Shown here: one piece after another, positions 51,705 to 59,778 of the stretch | How positions within the stretch are numbered: the stretch's first letter is position 1 | Layout of the letters: each line of letters starts with the position of its first letter | Source of the DNA: Bordetella parapertussis | GTDB lineage: Bacteria; Pseudomonadota; Gammaproteobacteria; Burkholderiales; Burkholderiaceae_B | Direction: 5' to 3' | Length of the DNA stretch: 64,000 nt | Assembly: GCA_945897365.1 (NCBI GenBank) | Contig: CAMDFD010000002.1 | Span: 1 to 64,000 of the forward strand | The notes under the pieces: generated by a model | What the model saw: the letters and a program-made list of their open reading frames with translations, nothing else | The model's database searches: none | What the model was told of the DNA's origin: nothing | Position numbers and translations under genes: made by a program

Positions 51705-53105
51705 TCAATGATCAACGAAAGGGTTATAAGAAGATTTGAACTCAATGCGCAAAGGCGTCCCCGCCAACTCGAACGCATCTCGGAATCTGTTTTCGAGATA
51801 ACGCCGATAAGAATCGGAAATCGCGTCCAAAGCGTTACCATGAACAATAATCAAAGGAGGATTTTGTCCTCCTTGATGAGCGTAACGCATTTTGGGCCTG
51901 AAAATACCCTTGCGCGGTGGGGGTTGTTGCTCGACGGCAGCCTGTAACTCACGCGTTAGACGCGGTGTCGACAACTTCATAAAGGCTGCGGCATGTGCCG
52001 CATTGACAGAACGCAATACGGTATTAATACCCTGCCCCCGCAAGGCAGAAATCGTATGGACGCGCGCAAAAGATAAGAAACGGAGTTTTCTGTCAAACTC
52101 ACGCTGAATCTTTTCGCGTTGCTCCTCGTCAAGGCCATCCCATTTATTGATCGCCACCACGAGCGCACGACCCGTTTCAAGAATAAAACCAGCAATATGT
52201 GCGTCTTGCTCAGAAACCTCGTGTTGCGCATCGATCATCAACAACACCACGTTGCAAGCTTCGATCGCTTGCAATGTCTTGATGACAGAGAATTTTTCAA
52301 TGGCTTCAAACACCTTGCCACGTTTGCGCAAGCCCGCCGTATCAATCAGTGTGTATTGTTTACCACCGCGATCAAACTCGATCTCAATTGCATCACGGGT
52401 TGTGCCAGGCATGTCAAAAGCAATCACACGCTCTTCGCCTAACAGGGTGTTGATCAACGTAGACTTTCCAACGTTAGGTCGTCCAACAATCGCCAGCTTG
52501 ATGCGGTGTTTGATCTCAGGCTCAACTGCTTCGCCCTGAGTCTTTAAGGCAGCTTCTGTCGGCTCGGCATCGTCCGCATCGAATTCAGGCGCCTCGAGCA
52601 CAGGCTCACCAAGGCCCTCTAAGGCGTGCTCGATCAAGTCGGCAATGCCGTCGCCATGTGCCGCCGAAATCGCAACCGGCAAACCCAGTCCCAGCTCATG
52701 AAACTCAGCAACAGCGCTGCCGTGTTGCATGCCCTCAGCCTTGTTGACGCATAAAATGACGCGCTGCCCGAGCTTTCTCAGTAGCCGAGAAATATCATGA
52801 TCATGCGCGTTGAGGCCCGCACGTGCGTCAACCATAAAAATCACAACATCGGCTTCAGCAATCGCCTGCTTGGTTTGGCGCGCCATTTGATGAAGGATGC
52901 CCGATTTTGCGACAGGTTCAAAGCCTCCCGTATCCACAACAATAAAGGGCGTATCACCAACGCGACCCTCACCATAGTGCCGATCGCGGGTCAGGCCAGA
53001 AAAATCAGCGACCAAGGCAGAGCGCGACCGCGTCAGACGATTAAAAAGTGTGGATTTGCCCACATTCGGGCGCCCCACTAGAACAACGACAGGTTTAACA
53101 GACAC
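51705..53105 (-). CDS. der: ribosome biogenesis GTPase Der
   Basis: Double GTPase of 466 residues (EngA) needed for 50S assembly. The first G domain has VLVGRPNVGKSTLFNRLTR at the N-terminus, DTGGFEP and CVNKAEG. The second has AIVGRPNVGKSTLINTLLGEERV near residue 204, DTAGLRKRG and INKWDG. An acidic linker of about 35 residues lies between them. The KH-like C-terminal domain ends the protein (MRYAHQGGQNPPLIIVHGNAL near residue 405). It is between bamB and hisC, as expected. Confidence 0.97.
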   Translation of the reverse strand: MSVKPVVVLVGRPNVGKSTLFNRLTRSRSALVADFSGLTRDRHYGEGRVGDTPFIVVDTGGFEPVAKSGILHQMARQTKQAIAEADVVIFMVDARAGLNAHDHDISRLLRKLGQRVILCVNKAEGMQHGSAVAEFHELGLGLPVAISAAHGDGIADLIEHALEGLGEPVLEAPEFDADDAEPTEAALKTQGEAVEPEIKHRIKLAIVGRPNVGKSTLINTLLGEERVIAFDMPGTTRDAIEIEFDRGGKQYTLIDTAGLRKRGKVFEAIEKFSVIKTLQAIEACNVVLLMIDAQHEVSEQDAHIAGFILETGRALVVAINKWDGLDEEQREKIQREFDRKLRFLSFARVHTISALRGQGINTVLRSVNAAHAAAFMKLSTPRLTRELQAAVEQQPPPRKGIFRPKMRYAHQGGQNPPLIIVHGNALDAISDSYRRYLENRFRDAFELAGTPLRIEFKSSYNPFVDH

Positions 53106-53108
53106 GAG

Positions 53109-54263
53109 TTATTTCAACGCCAACATTACGAGCGCACCGTCACCCGTTTGAACAAGCACGCCCTGAGGCGTGGCCAATAATGGAGAGCGAATTGCGCCTC
53201 CTCCGACGACGATTCGGGCAAGCATACGTCCATCATCTTGTGCTAGAAAATGTACGTTACTCTCGAAATCCCCAAGCGCCACCGCGACACCCACCACAGC
53301 CGGGCTCGTCAGTTTGCGATGGCTGAGAGCGTCTTGCGTCCAGACCGCGTCACCGTTTTTCAGGCTCAACGCAGTCACTACATCCGTTTGACTCGGGGCA
53401 TAAACATGAAGGTTATCGAGGGCCAAACCTGCAAGAGAGGAAAAGTCCTTAAACCAAGCCGGGCGACCTCCCGCCGCAATATCAAAACAAACAACGCGCC
53501 CCTGATAAGACACTGCGCACATCACTTTCCCCAATACGACGGGTGCGCCTACGACATCAATCACGCGTTCGAGATCGGTCGATCCCTTCGAGATCGCGAC
53601 CGTGCCTTCCCATTGCACATCTCCCGACACCGCATTAATACCGAGCAACTTTCCTCCAGGTATTGCCGTCACAACCAACCCTTCAAGCATCACCATGCGT
53701 GCAGGCGCACGCAAAGCAAGCGCAGGTCCGGGTCGCTGGACACTCCAAATTCGATCGCCTGTTTCGGCGTTAAAAGCCTGCACGCGATAGTCGCCACTGC
53801 GCACAACGACGACGCCATAACCAACGATAGGCGGCACCGAAACATCACTCGTAGCCTGGGCACGCCACTTTACCTGCCCCGACTCATCGAGAGCAATCAC
53901 AGCACCTTCTCGGGTCGCGACGGCGGTGATCTTGCCATCACTACCCACTCCTGCAGAAAGTTTTTTATCGACGGTCGCTCTCCAGACAACGCTACCTGTT
54001 TGAAGATCAACCTTGATGACGGCACCATCAGGCGTCGCCGCATAAGCTGAACTCTCAACAATTGTCGGTGCAAAGCCCAGACCGGAACCACTACCGATCT
54101 GCGTTTTCCATGCCATCTGTGCAGACAATCCAGGCAAGAACGACGTCAATGGAGTGGGCTTGTTGCGGTCATCCGCAGCAAACAGGCCACAACTCGCCAG
54201 CGACAAAGAAAGAGCTAAAACCGCTGCTGCTCGAATCAGACGTTCTGCAAAGAAAGTGTGCAT
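53109..54263 (-). CDS. bamB: outer membrane assembly lipoprotein BamB
   Basis: Beta-propeller lipoprotein of the BAM complex, 384 residues. The signal peptide with lipobox LASC near residue 24 is clear (AAAVLALSLSLASCGLF). The remaining protein has repeated PQQ-like blades with alternating strands and tryptophans such as GSVVWRATVDKKL, GQVKWRAQATSDV, GDRIWSVQRPGP, GDVQWEGTVA and GDAVWTQDALSH. The ATG at 54263 is preceded by an AGGAGG inside the end of yfgM; a TTG six bases upstream is less likely. It lies directly after yfgM and before der. Confidence 0.95.
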   Translation of the reverse strand: MHTFFAERLIRAAAVLALSLSLASCGLFAADDRNKPTPLTSFLPGLSAQMAWKTQIGSGSGLGFAPTIVESSAYAATPDGAVIKVDLQTGSVVWRATVDKKLSAGVGSDGKITAVATREGAVIALDESGQVKWRAQATSDVSVPPIVGYGVVVVRSGDYRVQAFNAETGDRIWSVQRPGPALALRAPARMVMLEGLVVTAIPGGKLLGINAVSGDVQWEGTVAISKGSTDLERVIDVVGAPVVLGKVMCAVSYQGRVVCFDIAAGGRPAWFKDFSSLAGLALDNLHVYAPSQTDVVTALSLKNGDAVWTQDALSHRKLTSPAVVGVAVALGDFESNVHFLAQDDGRMLARIVVGGGAIRSPLLATPQGVLVQTGDGALVMLALK

Positions 54264-54265
54264 CC

Positions 54266-54898
54266 TCAACCTCCTAACGCATCAAGTTTGAGCTTCACGA
54301 TTGGCGTCAACGGATCGGTCGCGCCAAGAGACTCGATCGCCTGATTCCAGGCTTTTCGGGCATCCACTGACTTGCCTTGAGCCGCAAGCACATCACCGCG
54401 ACGATCAGCGAACAAGCCTTCAAAAGAAGGTGGCGCATCCTTGAGTTGTGACAAGGCTTGATCGTATTCTTTTTGATCAAGAAACAATGCTGACAATCGC
54501 AGTCGTGCCACAGGGACCAGCGCCGCGTGCTTTGTTTGAGCAAGCCATTCAAGCTGCGCCCGCGCGCCAGGAACATCTTTGCGCAAAACGAGCGCTGAGG
54601 CCGCGACAAGCGCACCACGAGCGGCATAATCGGTCGCCGCATAATCACTACGAAGCGTCTTCATTGCCGCATTGATTCGAGCAACCGACTCCTCGCCTTG
54701 AGAGCGCCCTGCTTCTTCGAGCGCCTCAAAATAACCTCTTGCCTGCGACGCTTGATGACCTTCGTACCACTGCCATCCACGCCAGCCACCGACAATCGCC
54801 GTAGCAATAATTAATAGTGTCAATATCCAGGTGCCGTACTTGTTCCACCAAGCTTTAAGCTGGTCTAGTTGTTCTTGCTCGTCGGGATCGTAAGCCAT
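54266..54898 (-). CDS. YfgM-like tetratricopeptide membrane protein
   Basis: Inner-membrane protein of 210 residues with a short cytoplasmic start (YDPDEQEQLDQLKAWWNKYG), one membrane segment (TWILTLLIIATAIVGGWRGWQWYEG, about residues 18-42) and a periplasmic tetratricopeptide-like part with ARGYFEALEEAGRSQ, ARGALVAASALVLRKD, ARLRLSALFLDQKEYDQAL and RRGDVLAAQGKSVDARKAW. This is the layout of YfgM, an ancillary SecYEG/PpiD partner in E. coli. The position between hisS and bamB matches that family. It starts two bases after hisS. Confidence 0.93.
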   Translation of the reverse strand: MAYDPDEQEQLDQLKAWWNKYGTWILTLLIIATAIVGGWRGWQWYEGHQASQARGYFEALEEAGRSQGEESVARINAAMKTLRSDYAATDYAARGALVAASALVLRKDVPGARAQLEWLAQTKHAALVPVARLRLSALFLDQKEYDQALSQLKDAPPSFEGLFADRRGDVLAAQGKSVDARKAWNQAIESLGATDPLTPIVKLKLDALGG

Positions 54899-54900
54899 GC

Positions 54901-56193
54901 CTAATTAACCTTATCTTTCAGAAACGCCACTAAATTTTCTAGCGGCACGTGTTGCTGCGCGAACGCGTCAGACTGACTTTCGAGCCGCAACATTTTGACG
55001 GAGGCCGCGCCAGATGCAAGCTCATCGCCCCCAAGAATAACCGCAATCTGGGCACCACTCGCATCTGCCCGCTTGAACTGCGACTTAAAACTACCAGAAC
55101 CAGCATGAACAAGGGTAGAAATACCTGCGTCACGCAAACTCTCGGCCAACAGTGCTGCCCGACGCTGGGCTGCATCGCCTTGATGTACAAAATAGATCGC
55201 GCATTCAGGCTTCGGGGATTCGGGCTGGTACTGCCCCCACACATCCATCAGCCGTTCCATGCCGATCGCAAACCCCACCGCAGGGGCAGGCTTTCCACCC
55301 AACAGTTCAATCAGACCATCATAGCGACCCCCACCGCAAACCGTCGCTTGAGCCCCCAGCTTATCTGTCACGAATTCGAATACAGTCAAATTGTAGTAGT
55401 CCAAGCCCCTGACCATTCTGGGATTTAGACGGTAACTCACACCTGCATCATCCAGGCGTTCGCAAACCCCTGCAAAGTGGGCACGGGAAACCTCACCTAA
55501 AAAGTCAAACAATTTAGGTGCGGCGTCAGCCATCGCCTGCATCGCAGGATTTTTAGTATCCAACACACGCAACGGATTGGAATACATGCGGCGCAAGCCA
55601 TCCTCATCAAGTACGTCCTTGTGCGCCTCGAGATGGGTAATCAAGGCTTGACGATGTGCGGCCCGCTCTTGCCCCTGCCCAAGCGAATTCAGTTCAAGCT
55701 GCACATCCCTGATACCCAATACTTTCCAAAGTCGCGTCACCATGATGATGAGCTCAGCATCGATATCAGGCCCCGCCAGACCGAGTGCTTCGACATCGAT
55801 TTGATGAAACTGTCGGTAGCGCCCACGCTGCGGGCGCTCATGACGAAAAACCGGTCCCATCGCATAAACGCGCTGAGGACGGTCGTACAACAAATTGTGT
55901 TCGATCGCAGCACGCACCATGCCAGCTGTAAACTCGGGTCGCATCGTTAATGACTCACCGTTTAGCGAGTCCGTGAAGCTATACATTTCCTTTTCGACGA
56001 TGTCCGTGACCTCGCCGATTCCGCGCGTGAACAATCGCGTGTGCTCAAGAATGGGTGTGCGCATATTGCGATAGCCATAGCCAGACAACCAACGACGGAC
56101 CAGCTCTTCGAGCTGCTCCCAGCGTGCGCCTGAACCCGGCAATGCATCGTTCATACCGCGTATCGCGGTCACTTTGGAAAATGCTTGTGTCAT
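54901..56193 (-). CDS. hisS: histidyl-tRNA synthetase
   Basis: Class II synthetase of 430 residues that charges tRNA-His. Motif 1 is in YGYRNMRTPILEHTRLFTRGIGE, motif 2 in YAMGPVFRHERPQRGRYRQFHQIDVE near residue 105-130, the HisRS-specific RGLDYYNLTVFE is near 262, and motif 3 is VGFAIGMERL near 310. The C-terminal anticodon-binding domain has FKSQFKRADASGAQIAVILG. Start overlaps the ispG stop by four bases. Contrast with HisZ at 45580, which lacks these catalytic segments. Confidence 0.97.
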   Translation of the reverse strand: MTQAFSKVTAIRGMNDALPGSGARWEQLEELVRRWLSGYGYRNMRTPILEHTRLFTRGIGEVTDIVEKEMYSFTDSLNGESLTMRPEFTAGMVRAAIEHNLLYDRPQRVYAMGPVFRHERPQRGRYRQFHQIDVEALGLAGPDIDAELIIMVTRLWKVLGIRDVQLELNSLGQGQERAAHRQALITHLEAHKDVLDEDGLRRMYSNPLRVLDTKNPAMQAMADAAPKLFDFLGEVSRAHFAGVCERLDDAGVSYRLNPRMVRGLDYYNLTVFEFVTDKLGAQATVCGGGRYDGLIELLGGKPAPAVGFAIGMERLMDVWGQYQPESPKPECAIYFVHQGDAAQRRAALLAESLRDAGISTLVHAGSGSFKSQFKRADASGAQIAVILGGDELASGAASVKMLRLESQSDAFAQQHVPLENLVAFLKDKVN

Positions 56194-57488
56194 AAATGAA
56201 GTGATCTCGCGTGATCGCCATAACGGCGAGCGACGTAATCCTGAACAATCTTTTGAAACTCTTCGGCGATATGATCACCTTTGAGGGTAACAGTACGCTC
56301 ACCATCGACAAAAACGGGTGCGGAAGGCACCTCTCCCGTGCCGGGCAAACTGATACCGATGTCAGCATGGCGACTTTCGCCGGGGCCGTTCACCACACAT
56401 CCCATCACGGCGACATTCATCGACTCAACACCGGGGTATTGCGTTTTCCACGCTGGCATTTGTTCGCGTAAAAATGTCTGAATCTGATCTGCAAGCTCTT
56501 GAAAAACAGTGCTACTCGTGCGCCCGCAACCCGGACACGCCACGACCATCGGCGTAAAAGCCCTCAAACCCATTGTCTGTAGTATTTCCTGTCCAACAAT
56601 CACCTCGCGCGTACGATCGCCGCCAGGCTCCGGTGTCAAAGAAATACGGATCGTGTCACCAATCCCCTCTTGAAGCAGAACGCTTAGGGCCGCGGTCGAG
56701 GCAACGATGCCTTTGCTACCCATACCAGCCTCGGTCAAACCAAGGTGTAGGGGATAATCACAGCGCGCCGCAAGGTCCCGGTACACCGCGATCAAGTCTT
56801 GCACGTGACTGACCTTGCAAGAGAGAATAATGGCATCTCCCGACAAACCTAGCTCTTGAGCGCGTTCAGCGTTACTAATGGCAGACACCACCAAGGCATC
56901 GCGCATCACGGCGCGTCCATCACGCGGCTGGGCAAGTTTGACGTTATCGTCCATCATGCGCGCCAAGAGCTCATGATCCAAACTACCCCAGTTCACACCA
57001 ATACGCACTGGTTTTTGGTATCGGCAAGCCACCTCAATCATCTGGGCAAAATTATCATCACGCTTTTTGCCCCCACCCATATTTCCGGGGTTGATCCGGT
57101 ATTTTGACAAAGCTTGAGCGCAATCAGGGTATTGAGTCAGGAGCTTATGACCGTTGTAATGAAAATCTCCGGCCAAGGGCACCGAAATACCCATACGATC
57201 GAGTTGTTCACGAATCGCAATCACCTCTCGTGCAGCCTCGGGCGTGTTGACGGTGATCCGCACAATTTCCGAGCCTGCGAGTGCAAGCTCTTTGACTTGA
57301 ATCGCAGTGGCAATCGCGTCGGCCGTGTCGGTATTGGTCATGGACTGCACCACCACAGGCGCACCACCACCGATCAATACCTTTTGACTTCCCCAAGCCA
57401 CCACGGCTTGCCTTGTAGGGTGGCGTGGCAAAGGACCGATCTTTTCATCGATCAAGGACGAACCAAAAGGGATGGATGCCTGACTCAT
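56190..57488 (-). CDS. ispG: 4-hydroxy-3-methylbut-2-en-1-yl diphosphate synthase
   Basis: Iron-sulfur enzyme of the non-mevalonate isoprenoid pathway (GcpE), 432 residues. It begins with a short leader, then VVVQSMTNTDTADA. The TIM-barrel part includes PLAGDFHYNGH and YRINPGNMGGGKK. The cluster cysteines are in VACPGCGRTSSTVFQE (two, near residue 318-321) and VMGCVVNGPGESRHADIG (third, near 366), with the conserved glutamate in GPGE. The TIM barrel with about 30 extra residues is usual for betaproteobacteria. It is coupled by four-base overlaps to rodZ upstream and hisS downstream. Confidence 0.97.
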   Translation of the reverse strand: MSQASIPFGSSLIDEKIGPLPRHPTRQAVVAWGSQKVLIGGGAPVVVQSMTNTDTADAIATAIQVKELALAGSEIVRITVNTPEAAREVIAIREQLDRMGISVPLAGDFHYNGHKLLTQYPDCAQALSKYRINPGNMGGGKKRDDNFAQMIEVACRYQKPVRIGVNWGSLDHELLARMMDDNVKLAQPRDGRAVMRDALVVSAISNAERAQELGLSGDAIILSCKVSHVQDLIAVYRDLAARCDYPLHLGLTEAGMGSKGIVASTAALSVLLQEGIGDTIRISLTPEPGGDRTREVIVGQEILQTMGLRAFTPMVVACPGCGRTSSTVFQELADQIQTFLREQMPAWKTQYPGVESMNVAVMGCVVNGPGESRHADIGISLPGTGEVPSAPVFVDGERTVTLKGDHIAEEFQKIVQDYVARRYGDHARSLHL

Positions 57489-57979
57489 TTAAACAAGGCC
57501 TCGATCCAATCCGGCACTAAAGCAGCAGGTAACAAGCCTTGCCATATCGCGACACCGAAGACCGCCAACACAATAAGAATAATCAATACAACCCAAACCC
57601 ATGCGCCTGAGTGCTGCACATTTTCAACATGGTGCGCGCCCAAGGTATGGATTGAGGTGTGGTTAGCAAGACCGCCCTGCACGCTCCCGATGCGTGCATG
57701 AAGAGAAGCCTCAAGAAGTTTTGAATCAATGCCAAGTAGCTTTGCATAACTCCTCACCATACTTCGAAGCGCCAAACCCTGGGGGAGTTGATCAAAACTT
57801 TCGGATTCCAAAGCCTCGATATGCCGGGCAGCGAACTTGAGTCGAACGGCAACATCCTCGGTAGAAAATCCCTTGGAAACCCTCAACGCACGCAAAGAGC
57901 CTGCAGAAGTAATCAGCTCTTTCGGAGCCGGAGCGGACTCAGTACGCAAAGGACTGCTCAGATCAAGCTGCTCACTCAT
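57485..57979 (-). CDS. short RodZ-like protein (HTH domain plus one membrane helix)
   Basis: Protein of 164 residues. An N-terminal Cro/C1-type helix-turn-helix (LRALRVSKGFSTEDVAVRLKFAARHIEALES, residues about 28-58) is followed by GLALRSMVRSYAKLLGID, the typical RodZ second half of the domain, then a polar linker and a single membrane helix (WVWVVLIILIVLAVFGVAIW, about residues 128-147). The large periplasmic beta domain of RodZ is missing; only about 15 residues follow the helix. RodZ links MreB to the cell wall machinery. The position between rlmN and ispG is that of rodZ in proteobacteria. Confidence 0.88.
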   Translation of the reverse strand: MSEQLDLSSPLRTESAPAPKELITSAGSLRALRVSKGFSTEDVAVRLKFAARHIEALESESFDQLPQGLALRSMVRSYAKLLGIDSKLLEASLHARIGSVQGGLANHTSIHTLGAHHVENVQHSGAWVWVVLIILIVLAVFGVAIWQGLLPAALVPDWIEALFK

Positions 57980-59166
57980 GACTGCGTCTCCTTGATGGGG
58001 ATCATTTTTCTTGACGCCATTTTTTCACTTAAGTTTGTGCGATCCTTGACCTCGCCGGCGAGCTGTCCACAAGCCGCATCGATATCGTCACCCCGTGTTT
58101 TACGGACCGTTGTCACAATCCCCGCATCCATCAGGTGTTGCGCAAAAATCCTGATGCGCGCAGCCGAGGAGCGCTGCAGTCCCGAAGCAGGAAAAGGATT
58201 GAAGGGAATCAAATTGAGTTTGCAATGGATCCGACGTGCGATATCGATTAGCTGTTTAGCATGCTGATCGCTGTCATTGACACCATCAAGCATCACGTAT
58301 TCAAAAGTAATAAAGTCTCTTGGTGCAAACTCCAGATACCGCTCGCACGCAGCAAGCAGCTCATTGATTGGATATTTTTTGTTGAGAGGAACCAACTCAT
58401 CGCGCAGCGCATCGTTCGGTGCATGCAAAGAAACTGCGAGCGCGACCGGACAATCCCGGGACAGGCGGTCCATCATGGGTACAACCCCTGAGGTCGACAC
58501 CGTCACGCGTCTGCGCGATAAACCGTAGGCATTGTCATCAAGCATCATGCGCAAGGCGGCGAGGACGGGCTCGTAGTTGAGCAAAGGCTCGCCCATGCCC
58601 ATCATGACAACGTTGCTAATCAGACGGGTGTCGCTTGTCACGCCCGAGCTCAGCGTCGACCCATGCTCAACGTTAGAGGATTTGAGAGACGTCGGAATAC
58701 GGGCAGAGTCCAGATCTTGCATCAACTCGTGCCGCGCCCACCAAAGCTGCCCAATAATCTCAGCCGCAGTGAGGTTGCGATTAAAACCCTGATGTCCGGT
58801 CGAACAAAATCTGCAGGCGACATTGCAGCCTGCTTGACTCGATATACAGAGTGTTCCGCGATCATCTTCGGGAATAAAGACCGCTTCGATCGCATTGCCC
58901 TGCCCCACATCAAACAACCACTTTCGGGTGCCATCTGCAGAGCGGTGCCGGGTTAAAACCTTGGGCGCTTGAACGACGCATGATTGCACGAGTTGCGCGC
59001 GAAAATCACGCGCAAGGTCGGTCATGTCGTCGAATTGGCTCGTCCCTCTCTGATGCACCCACTTTTGCAACTGCCGGGCACGAAATGGCTTGCCCCCCCA
59101 CTGACCCACTAACTGGGTCAGTGCCGGAGCGTCGAGCCCAAGCAAGTTGATCGGTTCAGGATGCAT
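57976..59166 (-). CDS. rlmN: dual-specificity RNA methyltransferase RlmN
   Basis: Radical SAM enzyme of about 396 residues that methylates A2503 of 23S rRNA and A37 of some tRNAs. The cluster motif is CISSQAGCNVACRFCSTG (C-x3-C-x2-C, near residue 120). GMGEPLLNYEPV and VSTSGVVPMMDRL follow. The two resolving cysteines of the family lie near the ends (CRFC upstream and DIDAACGQLA near 368). The ATG at 59166 is used rather than a TTG seven codons upstream. Between WARHELMQD and the VVMMGMGEP segment there is an insertion of about 25 residues rich in S and T. It overlaps rodZ by four bases. Confidence 0.95.
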   Translation of the reverse strand: MHPEPINLLGLDAPALTQLVGQWGGKPFRARQLQKWVHQRGTSQFDDMTDLARDFRAQLVQSCVVQAPKVLTRHRSADGTRKWLFDVGQGNAIEAVFIPEDDRGTLCISSQAGCNVACRFCSTGHQGFNRNLTAAEIIGQLWWARHELMQDLDSARIPTSLKSSNVEHGSTLSSGVTSDTRLISNVVMMGMGEPLLNYEPVLAALRMMLDDNAYGLSRRRVTVSTSGVVPMMDRLSRDCPVALAVSLHAPNDALRDELVPLNKKYPINELLAACERYLEFAPRDFITFEYVMLDGVNDSDQHAKQLIDIARRIHCKLNLIPFNPFPASGLQRSSAARIRIFAQHLMDAGIVTTVRKTRGDDIDAACGQLAGEVKDRTNLSEKMASRKMIPIKETQS

Positions 59167-59196
59167 GCGCGATATGCCACGAGCCAAACAACCGAA

Positions 59197-59622
59197 TTAA
59201 CGGCTGTGGATGTTAATTTCAGGGAAAAAGAAGGCAATCTCTGCCTTCGCTGTTTCAGGCGCATCTGAGCCGTGAACAGCGTTAGCGTCAATGCTGTCAG
59301 CGAAATCAGCACGGATTGTGCCTTTTTCTGCTTTCTTGGGATCTGTGGCACCCATCAGATCGCGGTTTGTCTGAATCGCGTTATGACCCTCGAGGGCTTG
59401 AACGAAAACAGGACCGGAAATCATGAAGTCCACCAGGTCCTTGAAAAAAGGACGGGCACTGTGAACAGCGTAAAAACGCTCAGCGTCGGCACGTGACAAA
59501 TGCATCATGCGTGCAGCGATCACTTTTAAGCCAGCGCCTTCAAAGCGGGCAATAATCTGACCAATGACATTTTTTGCCACGGCATCAGGCTTGATAATCG
59601 AGAGGGTACGTTCGACTGACAT
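59197..59622 (-). CDS. ndk: nucleoside diphosphate kinase
   Basis: Kinase of 141 residues that transfers the gamma phosphate between nucleotides through a phosphohistidine. The N-terminus ERTLSIIKPDAVAKNVIGQI has the ATP-site lysine. The HARPFFKDLVDFMISGPV and MGATDPKKAEKGTIRADF segments are typical. The catalytic histidine is in NAVHGSDAPETA at about residue 117. The ATG at 59622 follows TTGGAG; the longer frame begins with a TTG. First gene of the minus-strand block running to hflC. It is divergent from valS. Confidence 0.97.
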   Translation of the reverse strand: MSVERTLSIIKPDAVAKNVIGQIIARFEGAGLKVIAARMMHLSRADAERFYAVHSARPFFKDLVDFMISGPVFVQALEGHNAIQTNRDLMGATDPKKAEKGTIRADFADSIDANAVHGSDAPETAKAEIAFFFPEINIHSR

Positions 59623-59778
59623 GTAAAACTCCAATAAATCTCAATAAAAACAGGGACTTTGCTTGTGCTAACCCTAGCCCATGATTCTAGCACGCCACAT
59701 CTGCCCGCAACACCCTAAAATAGCGCGTTATTCGCCATACGGCGACGCCTTGCGACCTCACTTTTACCGGATATTTTG

